Origin: Sinonovacula constricta
Taxonomy: Eukaryota > Mollusca > Bivalvia > Cardiida > Solecurtidae
Reading direction: 5' to 3'
Assembly (NCBI GenBank): GCA_007844125.1
Contig: CM017561.1
Coordinates: 64,151,256-64,215,255 of the forward strand
Length of the DNA: 64,000 nt
The position numbers and the translations under genes are program-made. Each line of letters opens with the position of its first letter. The first letter of the stretch is position 1. Below, in pieces: positions 45,557-55,729 of the stretch. The notes beneath the pieces were generated by a model. It was not told the origin of the DNA. It searched no databases and was given only the letters and a program-made list of their open reading frames with translations.

Positions 45557-48500
45557 CTGTAATCGAGAGGAAGGTTCAGATCATGGTGGTGATTTATGGA
45601 ACATTTAAAGAAAACAATTTGCAACAATGACCACATTATTAATGGTACTTTATATATATAATGTCATGTCAAAATTTACATTTAACTGTGAGCTTTGAAA
45701 TTTGATGCAAACAAACTGAAAATGAAAAATTGGAATGTGAACTTGTAGCCCTGGTTGATGGGAAGAAAAGTCCATCAACTCAAGTATTCTAAAAAGCTGT
45801 AAACAGCATCTCATTGCTGTTTTCAAGTGGCACATTAGACTCTCAATGCTAAAAAAATACTGATATGTGTGGACATTTTTCCCTTAATGCTTCATAACAG
45901 CAGAAATATGTTCCTAAATTGCTTGAAAAGTGGATAAGTTCAAAATGGCCCAAAACCAAAAATGCCCAAATTCCAAAACGGGCCCAGGACCAAAAGGCAT
46001 GCCACAAATGCCCTACATCATTGTACATCATTGTAGAGAAATTTATTTTTATTAACAACAAGTTTATCACATGTTAATTTCAATAGCTTTTTAAATAATA
46101 AAATTATTAGTATTTTATAAAGAACACATTCAAGCTCACAAAAACTGTCTCAAAAATAGAAGTAACTCTTTTTCACATTAAAAGATGAAAGCATGTAATA
46201 TACAGCAACGACCAATATGTTACTTGAACAAATCAATAACATACATGTAGGCTACATATTACAATACATATGGACCTTTTAGGCCCCCTATTTGTGGGCC
46301 ATTCTGGTACCCTTAAAAAGTGGGTCTTTTTGGTTTGGGCCATTTTGGACCAGGTCGTTTGGGATTTAGGCCTTTAAGACCCGACACCGAAAAGAGGACT
46401 TAAGCTGTTTTTCTGTTTCAAAAAGGTTGACATAAGCTATATCTGATTTGTAAAGGCATCTATAATTCCCATATACGTTGAAAAGGCATACATTTGCTCT
46501 TCCACTAAATGGAAATTGTGCCTCATGGTTTGAAACGATTTGAACTTAGCCCTAACTATGGTTTGAAAAGATGGGACATAAGCTCTACGATTGTTTAATA
46601 AAATCAGTCATTAGCCACATGAAGTTTGAACATTCGGATATTAGCCCCTTGCTGCTCTAAAAACATCAGACATAAGGGTTTGAAAACATCGGACATTGGC
46701 ACAGGTTTAATATGACCTGTCATTAGGCCCCTTGATGGTATAATAAGATTGAGAATAAGCCCCTTGATGGTTTAAGATGACCGGACATAAGCCTCTTGAT
46801 GGTGTAATAAAATCGAGAATAAGCCCCCTTGACGATTTAATAAGATCGAGAATTAGCCCCCTTGACGATTTAATAAGATCGAGAATTAGCCCCTTGACGG
46901 TTTAATAAGATCGAGAATTAGCCCCTTGACGGCTTAATAAGATCGAGAATAAGCCCCTTTGTGGTTTTATAAGATCGAGAATAAGCCCCTTGACGGTTTA
47001 ATAAGATCGAGAATTAGCCCCTTGATGGTTTAAGTTGATCGGACATTAGCGCCTTGACGGTGTAATAAGATCGAGAATTAGCCCCTTGATAGTGTAAGAT
47101 GACCGGACATTAGCGCCTTGACGGTATAATAAGATCGAGAATTAGCGCCTTGACGGTATAATAAGATCGAGAATTAGCCCCTTGACGGTATAATAAGATC
47201 GAGAATTAGCCCCTTGTCTGTTTAATATGACCATACATTAGCCCCTTTACTGTATAATAAGATCGTGAATTAGCCCCTTGATGGTATAATAATATCGAGA
47301 ATTAGCCCCTTGACGGTATAAAAAGATCGAGAATTAGCCCTTTGATGGTATAATAAGACCGAGAATTAGCCCCTTGACGGCATAATAAAATCAAGAATTA
47401 GCCCCTTGACTGTTTAATATTACCGGACATTAGACTCTTGACGGTATAATAAGATCGAGAATTAACCCCTTGACTGTTTAATATGCCCAGACATTAGCCC
47501 CTTGACGGTATACAAAGATAAGAATAAGCCCATTGACGGTAAATAAGATCGAGAATTAGCCCCTTGACTGTTAATAAGATCGAGAATTAATCCCTTGACT
47601 GTTTAATATTACCAGACATTAGTCCCTTGACGGTATAATAAGATCGATAATTAGCCCCTTGACGGTATAATAAGATCGAGAATTAGCCCCTTGACGGTAT
47701 AATAAGATCGAGTATTAGCCCCTTGACGGTTTGATATGACCGGACATGAGCCCCTTGACGGTATAAAAAGATCGAGAATTAGCCCCTTGACGGTAGAATA
47801 GGACCGAGAATTACCCCCTTGACTGTTTAGTATTACCGGACATTAGACTCTTGACGGTATAATAAGATCGAGAATTAACCCCTTGACTGTTTAATATGCC
47901 CAGACATTAGCCCCTTGACGGTATAAAAAGATCGAGAATAAGCCCATTGACGGTAAATAATATCGAGAATTAGCCCCTTGACTGTTAATAAAATCGAGAA
48001 TTAACCCCTTGACTGTTTAATATTACCAGACATTAGTCCCTTGACGGTATAATAAGATCGAGAATTAGCCCCTTGACGGTATAAAAAGATCGAGTATGAG
48101 CCCCTTGACGGTATAATAAGATCGAGAATTAGCCCCTTGACGGTATAATAAGATCGAGAAGTAGTCCATTGACGGTATAATAAGATCGAGAATTAGTCCC
48201 TTGACGGTATAATAAGATCGAGTATTAGCCCCTTGACGGTTTGATATGACCGGACATTAGCCCCTTGACGGTATAATAAGATCGAGAATTAGTCCCTTGA
48301 CTATATAATAAGATCGAGAATTAGCCCCTTGACGGTATAATAAGTTTGAGAATTAGCCCCTTGACGGTATAATAAGATCGAGAATTAGCCCCTTGACGGT
48401 TTAATATGACCGGACATGAGCCCCATGATCGTTAATAAGATCGAAAATTATCCCCTTGACGGTATAATAAGATGGGACATAAACTCCTCGACAGTTTTAA

Positions 48501-51421
48501 AGGATCGGACTTAGGCCCTCGGTGGTTTTTGAAAAGTCAGACATTTATCTATCGACAGTTTGAGAAATCGGCCATTAGCCGCTTGGTGGTTTGAAAAGGT
48601 CAGGCATTAGCCCCTTCAAGGTATGAAAAGATCGGACCTAGCATATCGATGGTTTAATAAGATCGGAAAATAGCCCCTTGACCGTTTGAAAAGATCGACA
48701 ATTAGACCGTTAAAGGTATGATAACATCAGACATAAGTCTCACTATGGGCGGTTCGAAAAGATCGGACATTAGCCACTTGACAGTTTGAAAAGGTCGGAC
48801 ATTAGCTACTTGTCAGTTTGAATAGACCGGACACTAACCCATCGGCAGTTTGAATAGATCGGACATAAACCCTTGCCAGTTTTTAAAATCATACATAAAC
48901 CACTTGATCGTTTGAATTGATCAGACATCAGCCCTTTGCAGTTTGAAAAATCATACATCAGCCACTTGATGGTATGAAAAGATTAGCCCTTAGCCCCTAG
49001 ATGGTTAAATAACATCAGACATTAACCCCTTGATGGTTTGAAAACCTCGAACATTAGCATCGCCTGTTTGAAAAAAAAATCGAACATTAGTTCCTCGACG
49101 GTTTGAAAAGATCGGACATAAACCCCTTGATGTTTTGGAAAGATCGGGCATAAGTCCTTTAATGGTTTGAAAATATCCACCATAAGCTCCTAGACGGGAA
49201 AAGACCGGACCTTAACTTCTCGACGGTTTAAAAAGATCAGACATTAGCCCCTTGATGGTTTCAAAAGATAAGACATAGCCACTTGACAGTTTGAAAGGAT
49301 CGGACATTAGCCCCTTGACAGTTAGAAAGGATCGGGCATTGGTCCCTTGACAATTAGAAAGGATCGGACATTAGCCCCTTGACAGTTAGAAAGGATCGGG
49401 CATTGGTCCCTTGACAATAAGAAAGGATCGGACATTAGCCCCTTGAAAATTAGAAAGAATCGGACATTAGCCCCTTGACAGTTAGAAAGGATCGGGCATT
49501 GGTCCCTTGACAATTAGAACGGATCGGACATTAGCCCCTTGACAGTTAGAAAGGATCGGACAATAGCCCCTTGACAGTTAGAAAGGATTGGACATTACCC
49601 CCCGACATTTAGAAAGGATCGGGCATTGGTCCCTTGACAATAAGAAATGATCGGACATTAGCCCCTTGACAATTAGAAAGGATCGGACATTAGCCCCTCG
49701 ACAGTTAGAAAGGATTGGACATAAGCCCCTTGACAATTAGTAAGTATCGGACATTAGGCCATCGACAGTTTGAAAAGTTGGTCATTTACTCCTCGACGTT
49801 TTGAAAAAATCGAACATCATCTCCTTGATGATTTCAAAGATCGCACATTTTCGCTTGGACAGTTAAAAAAAGTTCTTACGTTCCACGGTAGTTTAAAACG
49901 GCTTACATAAGTCTTTGACATTTTGAAGCAGACGTGTAATACAAAAATAAGAAGTTTACTGTTCATGCGATTGCTGCACACGGTACATAGTACATCACAG
50001 GGACAGCACCAAAGACAAAACAAACAAACAAACAACAACTGCAAACAGACCATATCTACAGATCCTGCATAGTGTACAGCTGTGTGCGTAGTGAAACAAC
50101 AACCTTTAACTTCAATTAATTCAAAACAATGACTTACCGCTCATGCCAATAAAGAAAATACCCCAGGCGATGCTCCAGATCCAGCCAACGAGAAATAAGA
50201 GCGTGGTCAGCAATTGCAGTAACCCGATACCGAAGCTGGTCAAGCAGCTGACGAATCGAGTCGCACCCTCCATGTCCTCGTTACGGGAGCAGCAGAATAC
50301 TGAAAACCCCGCGACCATTGTGCCTAAAGAGAAGTTAAAAAACAACGAAATTTAAAAACACAGTTTCAACAATCATATTCTATAGAGAAATTTCGTCAGC
50401 TATTTACCAGCCATCATTCATTGCACAAAGTTTTTTTTATGGAAAGGTCAAGAATAAAACAAGAAAGGTCACAGATGTACGACAACCTAAGCGCCACAGA
50501 GAGCATGCACTTAAGCGCTTAGAGCATGGGAATGAATGGCAGGTAGTTTTTTTAAATGAGTTTATATTGGCATTAACTATCTTAAAGACGCATGTATAGT
50601 AAAGAGCAATGATGGATATAAATACTGGCTATTTCGATGCCCATTTTTATAATTTAAAAACGATAATAAATGTGTACAATTGCCTGATGTTGTGCTTCAT
50701 TCGTTGTTGTCTGATTCATGGATAGTTATGTATTGGCAAGTTGCGGTATTATTCTCTACATACATGTACGCAGTACTTTTACCAGATAAAAACTCTTCAA
50801 GACATTGCCAACGGCTGCCAGTTCTTTTCATTACTTGCATGCTAGGGTGCTTTTTGATATTGTCACTAAGCTACAATCATATTTTCTGTAGTTATCAGCA
50901 GCAAGGTAACCATTAAAATATACGGATCTTTTAAAATGCTCACACAGACATTGCTAAACAGCTGGGCAGATTTGTAAAAGATGCCACTCTCACTATGCTA
51001 ACAAAATGATAAAACATTCTGTATACCGTCATAGATCAATAGGTGACGTTTATTGGCAAACTATTCCAAATAAAATTAAACCCAGTGCAAGATAGCATCC
51101 ACGTCCTGCACAATACCAAAATGCTATTTCAAGTTATTAAAATAGATGCTACGTGTACTATTTCTTTTTTGATGTCGCTGACATTAAAAATAAAACTGCA
51201 ACAGTTATAAAATACAAAACATATATGCATATAAAATAAAACTATATTAACACGCCAGGGGATGCTGAGTATTGTAATAAATCGTGATTATAGTGATTAA
51301 TGTCATTCATGCGGATTTTCAGACTTTAGACATGAGATATATAACTATCTCAACAGTCCAGTCATGATATATATATATATATATATATAGTGTATAGTAT
51401 ATAGTATATAGTGTGTAGTAG

Positions 51422-51472
<51 letters not shown>

Positions 51473-51671
51473 CGTGCGTACGTGCGTGCGTGCGTGTGTG
51501 TGTGTGTACTCACCCAATCCAGGGACAAGGAAGTTGAGGATGCAGCAGGTTATCGACATCGGATAGGGCATGGCTGGAACAGCGATCCGTTCCGTCTTTC
51601 CTTTGTAGGCTCCGCTCCCATCGCCCGCCCCCTCACCAGATCCGCCCCCGCTTCCTTCGCCTTTACCCATG
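45116..51671 (-). CDS. SPEC3/Stum-family membrane protein gene, last exon frame-broken
   Basis: Three coding exons (51514-51670, 50138-50323, 45556 down to the stop) splice with agreeing phases. The 52-residue first part is a Gly/Ser-rich N-terminus then YPMSITCCILNFLVPGLG; exon 2 continues TMVAGFSVFCC and a second membrane helix with LVGWIWSIAWGIFFI. The pattern of two membrane segments, PGLGT, FSVFCC and VGWIWSI-WG is that of the SPEC3/Stum family (sea urchin ectodermal SPEC3; fly Stumble, needed for mechanosensing in certain neurons). The third exon encodes a polar Gln/Pro-rich tail with MQPSGY-type repeats. As the sequence stands, translation stops at 45216 (227 residues). Shifting frame by one base near 45233 continues to a natural-looking proline-rich end at 45116 (260 residues). 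Function here is inferred from the family. Confidence 0.85.
45925..46380. repeat. Inverted GGCC-N-AAAA blocks beside the 32-bp array
   Basis: The left block (45940-46000, repeated CCAAAA and GGGCCC) and the right block (46270-46370, repeated GGGCC-TTTT) are roughly complementary and flank about 270 bp of AT-rich DNA. Confidence 0.5.
46385..49920. repeat. 32-bp tandem array in intron 2 of the SPEC3/Stum-like gene
   Basis: The core unit is GCCCCTTGACGGTATAATAA plus GATCGAGAATTA, 32 bp. About 100 units form three zones: a homogeneous core (about 46735-48470), a diverged part (about 48470-49250) and a second family with GTTAGAAAGGATCGGACATT (about 49250-49760). Both edges fade into degenerate units. 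A block of about 413 bp (13 units) is duplicated inside the core (47405 and 47820 onward). Confidence 0.96.
50138..50323 (-). CDS. SPEC3/Stum-like exon 2
   Basis: It encodes residues 53-114: GTMVAGFSVFCCSRNEDMEG, then a long membrane helix (FGIGLLQLLTTLLFLVGWIW onward) ending GMS. The acceptor is CTCTTTAG and the donor is AGCG|GTAAGT. Both boundaries are phase 1 and match the neighbouring exons. Confidence 0.88.
50324..51513 (-). other. Intron 1 of the SPEC3/Stum-like gene
   Basis: GT-AG intron of 1190 bp. Apart from the microsatellite at the donor nothing is recognised. Confidence 0.75.
51366..51508. repeat. Compound microsatellite at the SPEC3/Stum-like exon 1 donor
   Basis: (AT)n, TAGTGTATAG repeats, (TG)n of over 20 units, then CGTG/CGTA tetranucleotides and (TG)n again. 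On the gene strand it is a (CA)n tract beginning a few bases after GTGAGT. Confidence 0.95.
51514..51671 (-). CDS. SPEC3/Stum-like exon 1 (start codon at 51670)
   Basis: It encodes residues 1-52: a flexible N-terminus rich in Gly and Ser, a short basic stretch (YKGKTERIA), then the family motif MPYPMSITCCILNFLVPGL. An acceptor (ACATTGACACAG) lies one base before the ATG, so the 5' UTR is split. The donor, TTGG|GTGAGT, is followed almost at once by a (CA)n/(CACG)n microsatellite. Confidence 0.85.
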
Positions 51672-52684
51672 CTGTGTCAATGTATTATCAGAAAAGGTAT
51701 ATTAATCATCTAGACAATAATATCAATATTTTATTTTGTTTCGTAAGAAAGATGTATGTATATCATAATTCCTTCCCGTTTACCACTGTGTATGGACGGA
51801 TTAATATGTTGTAAAAATCAGATGTCTTAGTACTTCTTCTCGGTAACCAACCATTTGTCAATGTGTTTTAAAAAGATCCGATGCCTCACTTTTCTCTCGC
51901 GTTTACAAACCATGTGCCAAAGTTTTTCGGAAAGGTCGATCAATAAAATAATAAGTCAAATAATGCCCAATTACTTTTGTTTTGTAAAGATAAGATTATA
52001 ATATTTTTGTCTTATCAAATTTCTATTAATGATGGCAAGATTTTAGAATCTAATGTAATTATGTCTCTTAGTACGCAAACTCACGGTGTACGAGCATATC
52101 GCTACCGTCTTCAAAAAAAAAAACAGTTACCCAAATTGAGAATATATATCTTTTATCTAGCTTATTCCAATTAAGCAATAGAATTCAACAGAAAAATATT
52201 GCATTACAATTTATGAAATATGTTCCATTGAACACTACAATATTATAGTTTTCCACGTGTACACATATTTTGCCATTTCTTCCACCAATCATTCTAACCG
52301 AAGAAGAGCAATTGAAAGTTGTCAAAGTTTATCAAACAATGTCACTCTTAAAAGTACCAGGAACACTTTGTGTACAATGTTAGTGTGTCTGTTAATTTAA
52401 TTTTCCCTAACGTGTCATTACTCAAAACACTGATTCACTCATTTCGGAAAACCCCCCAGCCAACCTTCGATTTAAATCGGGCCAAGGTACCCTCTTTTAC
52501 CAAACAATGAGGTGCCCCGGAAGTTGGTTGTTATTTTGTAAAAGGTTATAAACCAACTTTTTTTGTAATCCTTTGTTAGAAAGACTTTTTTATTATTACA
52601 AAATACATCAACTGTCTGGATACCCTTCCGTTTGCCATTATTATTATTTTTATTAACATGTGAAGGTCTACGTTTGAGGTATGA

Positions 52685-52920
52685 AGCGCCCGTTGCGTAA
52701 TGATAGAGTCGACGTCTTGTAACGCCTCAGACTGCTTTGGCTCTCTCTCCCTGTATGAGTTCGAGTCCCATTCGTCGGGAAGGACTTAATGTGGGAAGGT
52801 CTTCCAGCGGACCTTTGGTGCGCCGGTGGTTCTACCCAGACATTTGTTTCGGCTTTTCCTCCAGCAAAATAGCTGTAAGTCGCTATAATAATCGAAACTG
52901 GTCGCAGAGAATTATTTCAA
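52685..52920 (+). mobile_element. SINE-A copy upstream of the SPEC3/Stum-like exon 1
   Basis: GCGCCCGTTGCGTAATGATA (head), GAGTTCGAGTCCCATTCG (B box), GGGAAGGTCTTCCAGCGGAC, GGTGGTTCTACCCAGACATT and the second tail type (GTAAGTCGCTATAATAATCG). Confidence 0.85.
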
Positions 52921-53740
52921 AAACCAAACAAAAAACGTTTGAGCTCTATCACTACAAGTTTAAAGGGTTTACATAAGAAATGTCGAAACACATGTACACG
53001 TGCAAAGCTAAAATAAAATAGTGCGAGTTTGTGGTTAAATTAAATCCTTTCAATTTATTAAAAACAACAATAAAACTTGCATCTTCTCTGTGTGACCTAG
53101 ATTAAATTCACATATTTTCACTAAGAAGGAACTTGTGGTCTGGAGAGGGTACCGATATGCCTGAACACTGGGAGTAAGATTTATAAAATACTAGATGTAT
53201 ATGAATTTATAAACTGGACCACCGCAACGTAATCGTTGTCTGATTTTATCGATATGTTGTCACCTTTAAATCGTTGGTAAACTTATTGAACTAAACCCCA
53301 GTCATATTGGAGCTTGACACATTTAAATTTGTACAACAAAAGATTAAGGCAAATCCAATTTAAGCAGCTGAAGTTTGGCGAAAAGTTGATAAAGTACATA
53401 TCGACCAGAAAGCGACATAGTTGAAGAATGGGTCTCGTATCAATGAGAAACCCATTTTGGACACGGAGATGCCTGTTAACTACCAATGCTTTATGATAAA
53501 GTTGACCTATGTTTGCGTGTATAAGCCATTTTTAGGATAAGTTTGTGAAAGCTTTTCATTTAACTTTATAAGTAACCCTCTCCTGAAGTTTCAATACAAA
53601 AAACTGTCACTTTTTTTTACAAGCGCAATATGTAAGTTATTTCATAACCAAAACGTAAAAAGTTTATGTGCTAATGTGTATGTTTACGACATGTATCCTT
53701 CTAAATCATACCCATGTTAAACTAACAGTAGTTAGTTATA

Positions 53741-53985
53741 TATATTTTTATAAAATTAGTTTTCTTTGAATCGTTTGTGGTATAAAGGCAGTGACGCATA
53801 TACTAGAAAACAGATTCACATAAATGAATATTCACTTAAATGTATATCTTAGTTACATATTTTTTTTATAAAATTAGTTTTCTTTGAATCGTTTGTGGTA
53901 TAAGGGCAGTGAGGCATATACTAGAAAAACAGATTCATATAAATGTATATTCACATAAAGTATATCTTAATTCGCAAGTATGCGT
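53741..53985. repeat. Tandem duplication of about 118 bp
   Basis: Two copies in tandem share TAAAATTAGTTTTCTTTGAA, then CGTTTGTGGTATAA and CATATACTAGAAAA, starting at 53751 and 53869. Confidence 0.9.
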
Positions 53986-54234
53986 TTGGCAATCTAGACT
54001 AGACAACATTGTTCCATTTTATGACTATCCATGGCTCCTAACGTAGGTAAAATGGTACTACATCGGGATTACGGTCATGCGCAGGCAACGGTATGTAAAT
54101 ACCTGTATACATAAAGCTGTAAAATATACCTCACTTCTTAATCTGTTGTCAATAAACAAAACATATTTGGTGAGTAATAATACACTCTGGTTTAAACTAA
54201 TTAAGTTACGATTTTAGGTATGAAAATGACTTAC

Positions 54235-54330
54235 CTGTATTATTTATGACCTGAAACAGTATGCCTTTCCAAAATGTCCGCCTATGTTGTGTTGACAGTG
54301 CAGTGACACTGGGTACCGCAGGTATGGCAG
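54235..54330 (-). other. Candidate 5' non-coding exon of the SPEC3/Stum-like gene
   Basis: The only strong minus-strand donor noticed upstream of the first coding exon is ATACAG|GTAAGTCA at 54234. The 90 or so bases before it (54235-54330) are richer in G and C than the flanks. Since an acceptor abuts the start codon at 51670, a leader exon must exist; this is the best candidate. The left limit of the exon (its transcription start) is a guess. Confidence 0.35.
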
Positions 54331-54493
54331 AGGAAAAAAAATCGATATCGATTATGTTTGAATGTTCTATTTTTATCACTGAAGTAAGACTGCGTAGAAA
54401 ACTAATCAGTACAGGGGGTTTAACCTAAAGTAAGAAGATCGGTGCTTTAAGTCGGCCATTTCAGGGAGAGTGGTGTCAATGGCGTGACAAACA

Positions 54494-54533
54494 TTTTTTT
54501 TTTTTTTTTTTTGGGGGGTGGGGGGGGGGGGGG
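54494..54533. repeat. T19-G6-T-G14 homopolymer block
   Basis: Nineteen T followed by six G, one T and fourteen G. The G part could form a quadruplex. It lies about 200 bp upstream of the candidate 5' exon of the SPEC3/Stum-like gene. Confidence 0.9.
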
Positions 54534-55454
54534 CACTAATTCAGTAAAGTATGTTAATTTTCTTGTATTATATGTATTGTATAAAAGATAACCACCTAGC
54601 CGCTAGTTTAAGACACCTGCTTCTGGTTTGTTTTGTCTGTCAATGCAGTCGTTAGAGTGTGTGGGAGAAGGGATAGTGACACTGGGGTCCAAACTCTGCA
54701 ATGTTTGCACTGATATTGGGCGCTTTAGAGCATTAGGTTTAGCTTTGCTGTGTTGCAGGGAGCGGCATACATTATGTAATAGTTTAGAGCGTTTTTCTTG
54801 CTAATAGGAGCCTCTATGTTTATTTTTTTACATTTAAGACGATTTCATGGAGAACCGCCTCAATTTAGGACAATTTCATGGAGACTAACATAAGAAATCC
54901 ACGGTTAATGCATTTAACACTAAGTCTTGTTTTCATTTTCAAGTCTAGTTCGAAACATGAAAAGAATATCATTTTTTAATCTTAAACGAAAATTTCTGCC
55001 TGTTATTTGTTCCGCTTTTGACACCACTCTCTTTGAAATGTCATACTTGAAGCATCCAACTTCTTACTTTAGGTTAGACACCCTGTTAAGACTCGTTCAA
55101 AATTTGAATAGTTGACTATCAATTCAAAATTAAACATGCCCTCCAACCGTTGTTTTTCTTTTCTCCCTACCTCATTTACAGATAAATTATAGTACATGTA
55201 TATTTCATAAAAAACCCTCAATGGCCAATAGAGTAAGGCAGAGCAAATTCAATGCTGCACATCCAATTGAAGAGTATCAAAATTAACATGCTTCGAAACA
55301 GAGGGTTGAGGGTTCGATTGATCATTTTTTTTTCTTTCTATTTTTTCACTTTGTCAATTATTTCTGCATCCCTCTACCAGATTAAGATGGAAACGTGCAT
55401 AGTTTTTTTGTTTTGTAAATGGATTTCAATTGTAGAATTTGTACTTTATTATAC

Positions 55455-55725
55455 CTCCGAGGGGGGTCGATCGTCATATCGAGATGACGTGTCATGCGCA
55501 AGATCCGGAAAGTCATGCGCAAGAACCGGAAAGTCAAGGTCACAGCATGACCTCGAAAGAAAATCGTGTCCGGTCCCTTACTTTGTTCTTTAAAGTTGGA
55601 ATTTAAAATTATTTCACAGAAATGCTCACCATATCGAGAAGACGTGTCGCACGCAAAATTAGGGTTGCTACCTTGAAGTTCAAGGTCACAGCGTGACCTT
55701 GAAGCAAAATCGTGTTCAGCCAATA
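55455..55725. repeat. Dimeric dispersed element with TCAAGGTCA palindromes
   Basis: Two related halves about 155 bp apart each contain CATATCGAGA-GACGTGTC, a CGCAAG-type block, an inverted pair of TCAAGGTCA-like arms and a closing AAAATCGTGT. The composition is GC-richer than the flanks. It looks like part of a mobile element; the class is unknown. Confidence 0.65.
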
Positions 55726-55729
55726 ATTT

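Noticed and set aside
49322..49513. Minus-strand frame with repeated GANVRSFLIVKGPMPD
   Set aside because: Translation of the intronic 32-bp array; it lies inside an intron of a well-supported gene.
39090..49920. CRISPR-like arrays (regular repeats of 49 and 32 bp)
   Set aside because: Units are contiguous and similar along their whole length, with no unique spacers, in a eukaryotic context; they are satellites.
51362..51670. 102-residue frame continuing into YTHTHARTH repeats
   Set aside because: The part beyond 51514 is readthrough of the (CA)n tract after a strong splice donor; the family match ends exactly at the donor.
55252..55723. Overlapping 113-codon frames on both strands
   Set aside because: They arise from the near-palindromic TCAAGGTCA element, which is open on both strands by symmetry.
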